DNA of 64,000 nucleotides. It comes from Palaemon carinicauda. Lineage: Eukaryota; Arthropoda; Malacostraca; Decapoda; Palaemonidae. The notes beneath the pieces are model-generated. The model ran no database searches and was not told where the DNA came from. It saw only the letters and a program-made list of their open reading frames with translations. Shown piece after piece: positions 51,302 through 63,760 of the stretch (positions are counted from its first letter, which is position 1; every line of letters starts with the position of its first letter). A program made the translations under genes and the position numbers. The stretch covers positions 32,850,853-32,914,852 of the forward strand of contig NC_090766.1 in the NCBI RefSeq assembly GCF_036898095.1. Reading direction: 5' to 3'.

Positions 51302-51611
51302 CTTCAGTTTCCTCTCAATTAACAGCCTTAATATCTTCAGTCTTTCGGTCTTCAGTTTCCTCTCAAAAGCCTTAATATCTTCAGTCTTTCGGTCTTCAGT
51401 TTCCTCTCAAAAGCCTTAATATCTTCAGTCTTCCGGTCTTCAGTTTCCTCTTAAAAGCCTTATCTTCAGTCTTTCGGTCTTCAGTTTCCTCTCAAAAGCC
51501 TTAATATCTTCATATCAGTCTTCCGGTCTTCAGTTTCCTCTTAAAAGCCTTATCTTTAGTCTTTCGGTCTTCAGTTTCCTCTTAAAAGTCTTAATATCTT
51601 CAGTCTTTCGG
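51302..51611 (+). repeat. 44-bp minisatellite, seven units
   Basis: The unit reads CTTCAGTTTCCTCTCAAAAG, CCTTAATATCTTCAGTCTTT, CGGT. The first unit has TTAACAG in place of AAAAG. Units 4 and 6 are three bases shorter (CCTTATCTT for CCTTAATATCTT), and unit 5 has an extra CATAT before CAGTC. Long (LTTAATAT) and short (CTTATCTT) forms alternate in the second half (short, long, short, long), so a dimer may have been the latest duplication unit. The array ends at TTTCGGGTGTCTAG. Confidence 0.93.
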
Positions 51612-51639
51612 GTGTCTAGTGGGAGCTTATTGTATAGTT

Positions 51640-51805
51640 TTTGGGTCGCCTATTTGATAGCTCTAGTAGCTACAGTAGATATACATCTCACTTTCTTGGT
51701 CTTATACAGCAAGGGAACCCTACTCTCTACACGACTTTCACAGTCACCCCATCTTATATACATTCCATGGCATTCTGCCTTTCACACAGCATATTGCTCG
51801 TTGTT
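51640..51805 (+). repeat. Third copy of the GGGGAACTCTAC repeat
   Basis: TTGGTCTTATACAGCAAGGG, AACCCTACTCTCTACACGAC, TTTCACAGTCACCCCATC, TTATATACATTCCATGGC, ATTCTGCCTTTCACACAGC, ATATTGCTCGTTG align with the unit at 50,860-50,960 in the same order and orientation. The following SINE begins directly at its end. Confidence 0.65.
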
Positions 51806-52120
51806 GAGGCCTATTGGTAACGTCTAGTGATTGCCAGACTTTGATTCGAGCCCCGCTTAAACTTTTTAGTTACTTTGGTCGCTGCAAACTCACCATCCTT
51901 GTAAGCTAAGGGTAGGGGGTTTGTGGGAACCTATAAGTCTACCTGCTGAGTCATCAGCAGCCATTGCCAGGCCCTCCTTGGTCCTATGTTGAGTGAAGAG
52001 GGGGCTTGGGTGTTGATCCTACGATATATGGTCAGTCTCTTGGACATTGTCCTGCTTATTAGGGCAATTTCACAGTTCCATACCTCAGCCATTCATGAGC
52101 GGCCTTTAAATCTTTAATAA
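51806..52120 (+). mobile_element. tRNA-type SINE, fourth copy
   Basis: GAGGCCTATTGGTAACGTC starts the element. The B box reads GATTCGAGCCC (51,843-51,853, two mismatches to GGTTCGANTCC). Body: TACTTTGGTCGCTGCAAACT, CACCATCCTTGTAAGCTAAG, GAGTCATCAGCAGCCATTGC, CAGGCCCTCCTTGGTCCTAT, ATATATGGTCAGTCTCTTGG, ACATTGTCCTGCTTATTAGG; the end is CATGAGCGGCCTTTAAATCT. An 8-bp direct repeat TTGAGGCC lies at 51,804-51,811 and 52,125-52,132 and could be a target-site duplication, although GAGGCC is also the start of the element, so this is ambiguous. Confidence 0.8.
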
Positions 52121-52529
52121 AACATTGAGGCCAAGCACAGACTCTAGCAATAATGCATCTCGTAGAGGTCATATTTATTTGTTTTTGTATGTAATTAAGG
52201 ATAAAGGATAAAAAAACATCTTTATTTAGTTGTTTATGGGATAAAGAACAAATGGACAAATGATTAGCAGCATATTTCGTTTATTAACTTACGTTCACTT
52301 TATTTTATACATTCCTAATTATTTATGAATATAAAGACAAAGGGACAAAAGATAGCAACATATTTCGTTTGTCAACTTACGTTCACGTTATTTTATACAT
52401 TCCTCATTATTTAGGAATATAAAGACAAAGGGACAAAGGATGAGAACAATATTTCGTCTGTCAACTTACGGTCATTTTATTTTATACATTCTTAATTATT
52501 TAGGAACTTAAAGACAAAGGGACAAAGGA

Positions 52530-53640
52530 TAAGCAGCATATTTCATCTGACAAATTACGTTCACTTAATCTCATACTTTCCTAATTATTTAGGAATATAA
52601 AGACAAAGGGACAAAGGATAAGCAGCATATTTCGTCTGACAACTTACGTTCAATTTATTTTATACATTCCTAATTATTTAGGAATATAAAGACAAAGGGA
52701 TAAAGGATAAGCAGCATATTTCGTCTGACAAATTACGTTCAATTTATTTTATACATTCCTAATTATTTAGGAATATAAAGACAAAGGGACAAAGGATAAG
52801 CAGCATATTTCGTCTGACAACTTACGTTCAATTTATTTTATACATTCCTAATTATTTAGGAATATAAAGACAAAGGGACGAAGGATAAGCAGCATATTTC
52901 GTCTGACAACTTACGTTCAATTTATTTTATACATTCCTAATTATTTAGGAATATAAAGACAAAGGGATAAAGGATAAGCAGCATATTTCGTCTGACAAAT
53001 TACGTTCACTTAATCTCATACTTTCCTAATTATTTAGGAATATAAAGACAAAGGGACAAAGGATAAGCAGCATATTTCGTCTGACAACTTACGTTCAATT
53101 TATTTTATACATTCCTAATTATTTAGGAATATAAAGACAAAGGGATAAAGGATAAGCAGCATATTTCGTCTGACAACTTACGTTCACTTTATCTTATACA
53201 TTCCTACTTATTTAGGAATATAATGAAAAAGGGATAAAGGATAAGCAGCATATTTCGTCTGACTGCTTACGTTCGCTTTATTTTATACATTCCTAATTAT
53301 TTAGGAACTTAAAGACAAAGGGACAAATGATAAGCACCATATTTCGTCTGACAACTTACGTTCACTTTATCTCATACTTTCCTAATTATTTAGGAATATA
53401 AAGACAAAGGGACAAAGGATAAGCAGCATATTTCGTCTGTCAACTTACGTTCACTTTATCTTATACATTCCTAATTATTTAGGAATATAAAGACAAAGGG
53501 ACAAAGGATAAGCAGCATATTTCGTCTGACAGCTTACGTTCGCTTTATTTTATACATTCCTAATTATTTAGGAACTTAAAGACAAAGGGACAAAGGATAA
53601 GCAGCATATTTCGTCTGACAACTTACGTTCATTTTATCTC
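52530..53640 (+). repeat. Satellite B left domain with TTCAATTTATTTTATAC variants
   Basis: In 52,650-53,160 many units carry CGTTCAATTTATTTTATAC instead of CGTTCACTTTATCTTATAC, and GGGATAAAGG alternates with GGGACAAAGG. A CTCATACTTTCC variant recurs near 52,570, 53,005, 53,372 and 53,640, often in a unit after a GGAACTTAAAGAC unit, a two-monomer pairing. This is a subfamily mostly confined to the left end of the array. Confidence 0.65.
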
Positions 53641-53859
53641 ATACTTTCCTAATTATTTAGGAATATAAAGACAAAGGGACAAAGGATAAGCAGCATATTT
53701 CGTCTGTCAACTTACGTTCACTTTATCTTATACATTCCTAATTATTTAGGAATATAAAGACAAAGAGACAAAGGATAAGCAGCATATTTCGTCTGACAAC
53801 TTACGTTCACTTTATCTTATACATTCCTAATTATTTAGAAATATAAAGACAAAGGGACA

Positions 53860-55180
53860 AAGGATAAGTTGCATATTTCATCTGACAACTTACGTTCACT
53901 TTATCTTATACATTCCTGAATATTTAGGAAGATAAAGACAAAGGGACAAAGGATAAGCAGCATATTTCGTCTGTCAACTTACGCTCACTTTATCTTATAC
54001 ATTCCTAATTATTTAGGAATATGAAGACAAAGGGACAAAGGAAAAGTTGCATATTTCGTCTGACAACTTACGTTCACTTTATCTTATACATTCCTGAATA
54101 TTTAGGAATATAAAGACAAAGGGACAAATGATAAGCACCATATTTCGTCTGTCAACTTACGCTCACTTTATCTTATACATTCCTAAATATTTAGGAATAT
54201 AAAGACAAAGAGACAAAGGATAAGCAGCATATTTCGTCTGACAACTTACGTTCACTTTATTTTATACATTCCTAATTATTTAGGAATATAATGACAAAGG
54301 GACAAAGGATAAGTAGCATATTTCGTTTGTCAACTTACGTTGACTTTATCTTATACATTCCTAATTATTTAGGAATATAAAGACAAAGGGACAAAAGATA
54401 AGCTGCATATTTCGTTTGTCAACTTACGTTCACTTTATCTTATACATTCCTGATTATTTAGGAATATAAAGACAAAGGGACAAAGGATAAGCAGCATATT
54501 TCGTCTGACAACTTACGTTCACTTTATCTTATACATTCCTAATTATTTAGGAATTTAAAGACAAAGTGACAAAGGATAAGCAGCATATTTCGTCTGACAA
54601 CTTACGTTCACTTTATCTTATACATTCCTAATTATTTAGGAATATAAAGACAAAGGGACAAAGGATACGCAGCAGATTTCGTCTGAAAACTCAAGTTCAC
54701 TTTATCTTATACATTCCTAATTATTTAGGAAGATAAAGACAAAGGGACAAAGGATAAGCAGCACATTTCGTCTGTCAACTTACGTTCACTTTATCTTATA
54801 CATTCCTAATTATTTAGGAAGATGAAGACAAAGGGACAAAGGATAAGCAGCATATTTCGTCTGACAACTTACGTTCACTTTATCTTATACATTCCTATTT
54901 ATTTAAGAATATAAAGACAAAGGGACAAAGGATAAGCAGCATATTTCGTCTGTTAACTTACGTTCACTTTATCCTATACATTCCTAAATATTTAGGAATA
55001 TAAAGACAAAGGGACAAAAGATAAGCAGCATATTTCGTCTGACAACTTACGTTCACTTTATCTTATACATTCCTAATTATTTAGGAATATAAAGACAAAG
55101 GGAAAAATGATTAGCAGCATATTTCGTCTCTTAACTTACGTTCACTTTATCTTATACATTCCTAATTATTTAGGAATATA
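53860..55180 (+). repeat. Satellite B large higher-order repeat, left copy
   Basis: The variant order in this segment is repeated about 3.6 kb to the right. Markers: AGGATAAGTTGCATATTTCA (53,861), TTACGCTCAC (53,979 and 54,157), TTGACTTTATC (54,340), GTCTGAAAACTCA (54,681), GTTAACTTACG (54,952) and GTCTCTTAACTTACG (55,127). The matching positions on the right are given under the right copy. Confidence 0.8.
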
Positions 55181-57679
55181 AAGACAAAGGGACAAAGGAT
55201 AAGCAGCACATTTCGTCTGACAACTCACGTTCACTTTATCTTATACATTCCTAATTATTTAGGAAGATAAAGAAAAATGGACAAAGGACAAGCAGCATAT
55301 TTCGTCCTACAACTAACGTTCACTTTATCTTATACATTCCTAATTATTTAGGAATATAAAGACAAAGGGACAAAGGATAAGCAGCACATTTCGTCTGTCA
55401 ACTTACGTTCACTTTATCTTATACATTCCTAATTATTTGGGAATATAAAGACAAAGGGAAAAAGGATAAGTTACATATTTCGTTTGTCAACTCACGTTCA
55501 CTTTATCTTATACATTCCTAATTATTTAGGAATATAAAGACAAAGGGACAAAGGATAATCAGCACATTTCGTCTGTCAACTGACAAAGGATAAGCAGCAT
55601 ATTTCGTCTGACAACGTACGTTCACTTTATCTTATACATTCCTAATTATTTAGGAATATAAAGACAAAGTGACAAAGGATAAGCAGCATATTTCGTCTGT
55701 CAACTTACGTTCACTTTATCTTATACATTTCTAAATATTTAGGAATATAAAGACAAAGGGACAAAGGATAAGCAGCATATTTCGTCTGTTAACTTACGTT
55801 CACTTTATCCTATACATTCCTAATTATTTAGGAATTCAAAGACAAGGGGACAAAGGATAAGCAGCATATTTCGCCTGTCAACTTACGTTCACTTTATCTT
55901 ATACATTCCTAATTATTTAGGAATATAAAGACAAAGGGACAAAGGATAAGCAACATATTTCGTCTGTCAACTTACGATCACTTTATCTTATACATTCCTA
56001 ATTATTTAGGAATATAAAGACAAAGGGACAAAGGATAAGCAGCACATTTCGTCTGTCAACTTACGTTCACTTTATCTTATACATTCCAAATTATTTAGGA
56101 ATATAGAGACAAATGGACAAAGGATAAGCAACATATTTCGTCTGACAACTTACGTTCACTTTATCTTATACATTCCAAATTATTTAGAGGTATAAACACA
56201 CAGGGACAAAGGATAAGCAGCATATTTCGCCTGACAACTTACGATCACTTTATCTTATACATTCCTAATTATTTAGGAATATAAACACAAAGGGACAAAG
56301 GATAAGCAGCATGTTTCGCCTGACAACTTACGATCACTTTATCTTGTACATTCCTAATTATTTAGGAATATAAAGACAAAGGGACAAAGGATAAGCAGCA
56401 CATTTCATCTGTCAAGTGACAAAGGATAAGCAGCATATTTCGTCTGTCAACTTACGTTCACTTTATCTTATACATTCCTAATTATTTAGGAATATAAACA
56501 CAAAGGGACAAAGGATAAGCAGCATATTTCGCCTGACAACTTACGATCACTTTATCTTATACATTCCTAATTATTTAGGAAGATAAAGACAAAGGAACAA
56601 AGGACAAGCAGCACATTTCATCTGTCAACTTACGTTCACTTTATCTTATACATTCCTAATTATTTAGGAATATAAAGACAAAGGGACAAAGGATAAGTTG
56701 CATATTTCGTTTGTCAACTCACGTTCACTTTATCTTATACATTCCTGATTATATAGGAATATAAAGACAAAGAGACAAAGGATAAGCAGCACATTTCGTC
56801 TGTCAACTGACAAAGGATAAGCAGCATATTTCGTTTGTCAACTAACGTTCACTTTATCTTATACATTCCTAATTATTTAGGAATATAAAGACAAAGGGGA
56901 TGAGCAGTATATTTCGTCTGACCACTTATTTCACTTTATCTTATATATTCCAAATTATTTAGGAGTATAAAAACACAGGGACAAAGGATAAGCAGCATAT
57001 TTCGTCTGTCAACATACAATCACTTTATATTATACATTCCTAATTATTTAGGAATATGAAGACAAAGGGACAAAGGATAAGCAGCATATTTCGCCTGAAA
57101 CCTTACGTTAACTTTATCTTATACATTCCTAAGTATTTAGGAATATAAAGACAAAGGGACAAAGGATAAGCAGCATATTTCGTCTGACAACTTACGTTCA
57201 CTTTATCTTATACATTCCTAATTATTTAGGAATATAAAGACTAAGGGACAAATGATAAGCAACATATTTCGTCTTTCAACTTACGTTCACTTTATCTTAT
57301 TAGGAATATAAACACAAAGGGACAAAGGATAAGCAGCATATTTTGTCTGACAACTTACGTTCACTTTATCTTATACATTCCGAATTATTTAGGAAGATAA
57401 AGACAAAGGGATAAAGGATAAGCAGCATATTTCGCTTGACAACTTACGTTTACTTTATTTTATACATTCCTAATTATTTAGGAAGATAAAGACAAAGGGA
57501 CAAAGGATAAGCAGCATATTTTGCCTGAATACTTTCGTTCACTTTATCTTATACATTCCTAATTATTTGAGAATATAAAAACAAAGGGACAAAGGATAAG
57601 CAGCATATTTCATATGAAAGCTTACGTTCGCTTTATTTTATACATTCCTAATTATTTAGGAATATAAAGACAAAGGGAC

Positions 57680-58720
57680 AAAGGATAAGTTGCATATTTC
57701 ATCTGACAACTTACGTTCACTTTATCTTATACATTCCTGAATATTTAGGAAGATAAAGACAAAGGGACAAAGGATAAGCAGCATATTTCGTCTGTCAACT
57801 TACGCTCACTTTATCTTATACATTCCTAAATATTTAGGAATATAAAGACAAAGGGACAAAGGATAAGCAGCATATTTCGTCTGACAGCTTACGTTCACTT
57901 TATTTTATACATTCCTAATTATTTAGGAATATAATGACAAAGGGACAAAGGATAAGTTGCATATTTCGTTTGTCAACTTATGTTGACTTTATCTTATACA
58001 TTCCTAATTATTTAGGAATATAAAGACAAAGGGACAAAGGATAAGCTGCATATTTCGTTTGTCAACTTACGTTCACTTTATCTTATACATTCCTGATTAT
58101 TTAGGAATATAAAGACAAAGGGACAAAGGATAAGCAGCATATTTCGTCTGACAACTTACGTTCACTTTATCTTATACATTCCTAATTATTTAGGAATTTA
58201 AAGACAAAGCGACAAAGGATAAGCAGCATATTTCGTCTGACAACTTACGTTCACTTTATCTTATACATTCCTAATTATTTAGGAATATAAAGACAAAGGG
58301 ACAAAGGATAAGCAGCAGATTTCGTCTGAAAACTCACGTTCACTTTATCTTATACATTCCTTAATTATTTAGGAAGATAAAGACAAAGAGACAAAGGATA
58401 AGCAGCATATTTCGTCTGTCAACTTACGTTCACTTTATCTTATACATTCCTAATTATTTAGGAATATAAAGACAAAGGGACAAAGGATATGCAGCATATT
58501 TCGTCTGTTAACTTACGTTCACTTTATCCTATACATTCCTAATTATTTAGGAATATAAATACAAAGGGACAAAGGATAAGCAGCATATTTCGTCTGACAA
58601 CTTACGTTCACTTTATCTTATACATTCCTAATTATTTAGGAATATAAAGACAAAGGGACAAAGGATAAGCAGCATATTTCGTCTCTTAACTTACGTTCAC
58701 TTTATCTTATACATTCCTAA
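57680..58720 (+). repeat. Satellite B large higher-order repeat, right copy
   Basis: AGGATAAGTTGCATATTTCA at 57,682 (offset 3,821 from the left copy), TTACGCTCAC at 57,800, TTGACTTTATC at 57,983, GTCTGAAAACTCA at 58,324, GTTAACTTACG at 58,507 and GTCTCTTAACTTACG at 58,682. The offset is 3,821 at first, then 3,643, then 3,555. It changes by whole monomers (178, then 88), so single monomers were gained or lost inside an otherwise colinear repeat of about 41 monomers. Confidence 0.82.
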
Positions 58721-58929
58721 TTATTTAGGAATATAAAGACAAAAGGACAAAGGATAAGCAGCATATTTCGTCTGACAACTTACGTTCACTTTATCTTATA
58801 CATTCCTAATTATTTAGGAAGATAAAGACAAAAGGGACAAAGGATAAGCAGCATATTTCGTCTGACAACTTACGTTCACTTTATCTTATACATTCCTAAT
58901 TATTTAGGAATATAAAGACAAAGGGACAA

Positions 58930-60230
58930 AGGATAAACAGATTTCGTCTGTTAACTTACGTTCACTTTATCTTATACATTCCTAATTATTTAGGAATATA
59001 AAGACAAAGGGACAAAGGATAAGCAGCATATTTCGTCTGACAACTTACGTTCACTTTATCTTATACATTCCTAATTATTTAGGAATATAAAGACAAAGGG
59101 ACAAAGGATAAGCAGCATATTTCGTCTCTTAACTTACGTTCACTTTATCTTATACATTCCTAATTATTTAGGAATATAAAGACAAAGGGACAAAGGATAA
59201 GCAGCACATTTCGTCTGTCAACTTACGTTCACTTTATCTTATACATTCCTAATTATTTAGGAATATAAAGACAAAGGGACAAAGGATAAGCAGCATATTT
59301 CGTCTTGTCAACTCACGTTCACTTTATCTTATACATTCCTAATTATTTAGGAATATAAAGACAAAGGGACGAAGGATAATCAGCACATTTCGTCTGTCAA
59401 CTGACAGCAGCATATTTCGTCTGACAACTACGTTCACTTTATCTTATACATTCCTAATTATTTAGGAATATAAAGACAAAGGGGACAAAGGATAAGCAGC
59501 ATATTTCGTCTGTCAACTTACGTTCACTTTATCTTATACATTCCTAATTATTTAGGAATATAAAGACAAAGGGACAAAGGATAAACAGATTTCGTCTGTT
59601 AACTTACGTTCACTTTATCCTATACATTCCTAAGTATTTAGGAATATAAAGACAAAGGGACAAAGGATAAGCAGCATATTTCGTCTGACAACTTACGTTC
59701 ACTTTATCTTATACATTCCTAATTATTCAGGAATATAAAGACAAAGGGAAAAAGGATAAGCAGCATATTTCGTCTCTTAACTTACGTTCACTTTATTTTA
59801 TACATTCCTAATTATTTAGGAATATAAAGACAAAGGGACAAAGGATAAGCAGCACATTTCGTCTGTCAACTTACGTTCACTTTATCTTATACATTCCTAA
59901 TTATTTGGAATATAAAGACAAAGGGACAAAGGATAAGTTGCATATTTCGTTTGTCAACTCACGTTCACTTTATCTTATACATTCCTAATTATTTAGGAAT
60001 ATAAAGACAAAGGGACAAAGGATAATCAGCACATTTCGTCTGTCAACTGACAAAGGATAAGCAGCATATTTCGTCTGACAACTTACGTTCACTTTATCTT
60101 ATACATTCCTAATTATTTAGGAATATAAAGACAAAGTGACAAAGGATAAGCAGCATATTTCGTCTGTCAACTTACGTTCACTTTATCTTATACATTTCTA
60201 AATATTTAGGAATATAAAGACAAAGGGACA
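58930..60230 (+). repeat. Satellite B higher-order repeat, about 646 bp, two tandem copies
   Basis: Shared unusual units recur at constant distance: GGATAAACAGATTTCGTC (a three-base deletion) near 58,931 and 59,578; TCTCTTAACTTACG at 59,125 and 59,773; and the truncated-monomer junction TGTCAACTGACA near 59,402 and 60,048. Spacings are 645-648 bp. The second copy therefore duplicates the first, including its broken monomer. Confidence 0.8.
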
Positions 60231-60690
60231 AAGGATAAGCAGCATATTTCGTCTGACAACTTACGTTCACTTTATCTTATACATTCCTAATTATTTAGGA
60301 ATATAAAGACAAAGTGACAAAGGATAAGCAGCATATTTCGTCTGTCAACTTACGTTCACTTTATCTTATACATTTCTAAATATTTAGGAATATAAAGACA
60401 AAGGGACAAAGGATAAGCAGCATATTTCGTCTGACAACTTACGTTCACTTTATCTTATACATTCCTAATTATTTAGGAATATAAAGACAAAGTGACAAAG
60501 GATAAGCAGCATATTTCGTCTGTCAACTTACGTTCACTTTATCTTATACATTTCTAAATATTTAGGAATATAAAGACAAAGGGACAAAGGATAAGCAGCA
60601 TATTTCGTCTGACAACTTACGTTCACTTTATCTTATACATTCCTAATTATTTAGGAATATAAAGACAAAGTGACAAAGGATAAGCAGCAT
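60060..60690 (+). repeat. Satellite B dimer higher-order repeat, period 178 bp, three copies
   Basis: Units with AAAGTGACAAAGG followed by TACATTTCTAAATATTTAGG alternate with standard units. TACATTTCTA starts at 60,191, 60,369 and 60,547, exactly 178 bp apart, and the intervening sequence is almost identical, so this is a young amplification. A single older copy of the same pair lies near 55,665-55,745. Confidence 0.92.
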
Positions 60691-61520
60691 ATTTCATTTG
60701 TCAACTAACGATCACTATATCTTATACATTCCTAATTTTTTAGGAATTTAAAGACAAAGGGACAAAGGATACGCAGCATATTTCGTCTGTCAACTTACTT
60801 TCACTTTATTTTATACCTTTCTAATTATTTAGAAATATAATGACAAAGGGACAAAGGATTAGCAGCATATTTCGTTTGTCAACTAACGATCACATTATCT
60901 TATACATTCCTAATTATTTAGGAATATGAAGACAATTGGACAAAGGATAAGCAGCATATTTCATTTGTCAACTAGCGATCACTTTATCTTATACATTCCT
61001 AATTATTTAGGAATTTAAAGACAAAGGGACAAAGGATAAGTAGCATATTTCGTCTGTCAACTTGCGTTCACTTTATCTTATACCTTTCTAATTATTTAGG
61101 AATATAATGACAAAGGGACAAAGGATAAGCAGCATATTTCGTTTGTCAACTAACGATCACTTTATCTTATACATTCCTAATTATTTAGGAATTTAAAAAC
61201 AAAGGGACAAAGGATAAGCAGCCTATTTCGTCTGTCAACTTACTTTCACTTTATTTTATACCTTTCTAATTATTTAGGAATATAATGACAAAGGGACAAA
61301 GGATTAGCAGCATATTTCGTTTATCAACTAACGATCACATTATCTTATACATTCCTAATTATTTAGGAATATGAAGACAAATTGGACAAAGGATAAGCAG
61401 CATATTTCATTTGTCAACTAGCGATCACTTTATCTTATACATTCCTAATTATTTAGGAATTTAAAGACAAATGGACAAAGGATAAGCAGCATATTTCGTC
61501 TGTCAACTTGCGTTCACTTT
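60690..61520 (+). repeat. Satellite B pentamer duplication, about 446 bp
   Basis: A five-monomer series of distinct variants occurs twice: ACTAACGATCAC, ACTTACTTTCAC with TTTATACCTTTCTAATTA, GGATTAGCAGC with CGATCACATTATC, GAAGACAA(A)TTGGAC, and ACTAGCGATCAC. ACTAGCGATC starts at 60,971 and 61,417 (446 bp). TACCTTTCTA occurs near 60,814, at 61,081 and 61,259 (267 and 178 bp). These are the most divergent monomers in the right half and form their own subfamily. Confidence 0.82.
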
Positions 61521-61659
61521 ATCTTATACATTCCTAATTATTTAGAAATATAAAGACAAAGGGACAAAGGATAAGCAGAATATTTCGTCTGACAACTTAC
61601 GTTCACTTTATCTTATACATTCCTAATTATTTAGGAATATAAAGACAAAGTGACAAAGG

Positions 61660-61770
61660 ATAAGCAGCATATTTCGTCTTGTCAACTAACGTTCACTTTA
61701 TCCTATATATTCCTAATTATTTAGGAATATAAAATTATTTAGGAATATAAAGACAAAGGGACAAAGGACA
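61660..61770 (+). repeat. Satellite B partial-monomer duplication (left copy)
   Basis: GTCAACTAACGTTCACTTTA, TCCTATATATTCC, then ATTATTTAGGAATATAAA occurs twice in direct succession (near 61,713-61,748), which adds an extra half of the inverted repeat. The identical arrangement with the same flanking variants recurs near 63,725-63,760, about 2.0 kb to the right, so the event happened once and was copied. Confidence 0.8.
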
Positions 61771-63404
61771 AGCAGCATATTTTGTCTGTCAACTTACGTT
61801 CACTTTATCTTCTACACTCCTAATGATTTAGGAATATAAAGACAAAGAAACAAAGGATAAGCAGCATATTTCGTCTGTCAACTTACGTTCACTTTATCTT
61901 ATACATTCCTAATTATTTAGGAATATAAACACAAAGGGACAAAGGATAAGCAGCATATTTCGTCTGTCAACTAATGTTCACTTTATCTTATACATTCCTA
62001 ATTATTTAGGAATATAAAGACAAAGGGACAAAGGATAAGCAACATATTTCGTCTGTTAACTTACGTTCAATTTATCTTATACATTCCAAATTATTTAGGA
62101 GTATAAAGACACAGGGACAAAGGATAAGCAGCATATTTCGTCTGTCAACTTACGTTCACTCTATTTTATACATTCCTAATTATTTAGGAATTCAAAGACA
62201 AAGGGACAAAGGATAAGCAGCATATTTCGTCTCTCATCTTACGTTCACTTTATCTTATACATTCCTAATTATTTAGGAAGATAAAGACAAAGGGACAAAG
62301 GACAAGCAGCACATTTTGTCTGTCAACTTACGTTCACTTTATATTATACATTCCTAATTATTTAGGAATATAAACACAAAGGGACAAAGGATAAGCAGCA
62401 TATTTCGCCTGACAACCTACGTTCACTTTATGTTATACATTCCTAATTATTTAGGAAGATAAAGACAAAGGGACAAAGGACAAGCAGCACATTTCGTCTA
62501 TCAACTTACGTTCACTTTATCTTATACATTCCTAATTATTTAGGAATATAGAGACAAAGGGACAAAGGATAAGTTGCATATTTCGTTTGTCAACTCACGT
62601 TCACTTTATCTTATACATTCCTAATTATTTAGGAATATAAAGACAAAAGGACAAAGGATAAGCAGCACATTTCGTCTGACAACTTACGTTCACTTTATCT
62701 TATACATTCCTAATTATTTAGGAAGATAAAGACGAAGGGATAAAGGATAAAGCAGCATATTTCATCTAGTAACTTACGTTCACTTTATCTTATACATTCC
62801 TAATTATTTAGGAATATAAAGACAAAGGGACAAAGGATAAGAAGCACATTTCGTCTGACAACTTACGTTCACTTTATCTTATACATTCCTAATTATTTAG
62901 GAAGATAAAGACAAAGGGACAAAGGATAAGCAGCATATTTCGTCTGACAACTTACGTACACTTTATCTTATACATTCCTAATTATTTAGGAAGATAAAGA
63001 CAAAGGAACAAAGGACAAGCATCACATTTCGTCTGTCAACTTACGTTCACTTTATCTTATACATTCCTAATTATTTAGGAATATAAAGACAAAGGGACAA
63101 AGGATAAGTTGCATATTTCGTATGTCAACTCACATTCACTTTATCTTATACATTTCTAATTACTTAGGAATATAAAGACAAAGGGACAAAGGATAAGCAG
63201 CACATTTCGTCTCTCAAGTGACAAAGGATAAGCAGTATATTTCGTCTGACAACTTACGTTCACTTTATCTTATACATTGCTAATTATTTAGGTATATAAA
63301 GACAAGGGGACAAAGGATAAACAGCATATTTCGTTTGTCAACTAACGTTCACTTTATCTTATACATTCCTAATTATTTAGGAATATAAAGACAAAGGGAC
63401 AAAG

Positions 63405-63760
63405 GATGAGCAGTATATTTCGTCTGACCACTTATTTCACTTTATCTTATATATTCCAAATTATTTAGGAGTATAAAGACACAGGGACAAAGGATAAGCA
63501 GCATATTTCGTCTGTCAACATACAATCACTTTATCTTATACATTCCTAATTATTTAGGAATATAAAGACAAAGGGACAAAGGATAAGCAGCATATTTCGC
63601 CTGACAACTTACGTTCACATTATCTTATACATTCCTAATTATTTAGGAATATAAAGACAAAGTGACAAAGGATAAGCAGCATATTTCGTCTGTCAACTAA
63701 CGTTCACTTTATCCTATATATTCCTAATTATTTAGGAATATAAAATTATTTAGGAATATA
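63405..63760 (+). repeat. Satellite B segment duplicated from about 56,900, followed by the copied partial-monomer junction
   Basis: TGAGCAGTATATTTCGTCTG with ACCACTTATTTCACTTTATC, TATATTCCAAATTATTTAGG with AGTATAA, and CAACATACAATCAC follow one another at 63,407-63,530 and at 56,901-57,020 (offset 6,506). After it comes ATTATTTAGGAATATAAA in duplicate at about 63,725-63,760, matching 61,713. Confidence 0.78.

Noticed and set aside
51804..52132. TTGAGGCC direct repeat as a clear SINE target-site duplication
   Set aside because: GAGGCC is also the natural start of the SINE family, so the second copy could be the head of another truncated element. Kept only as a possibility.
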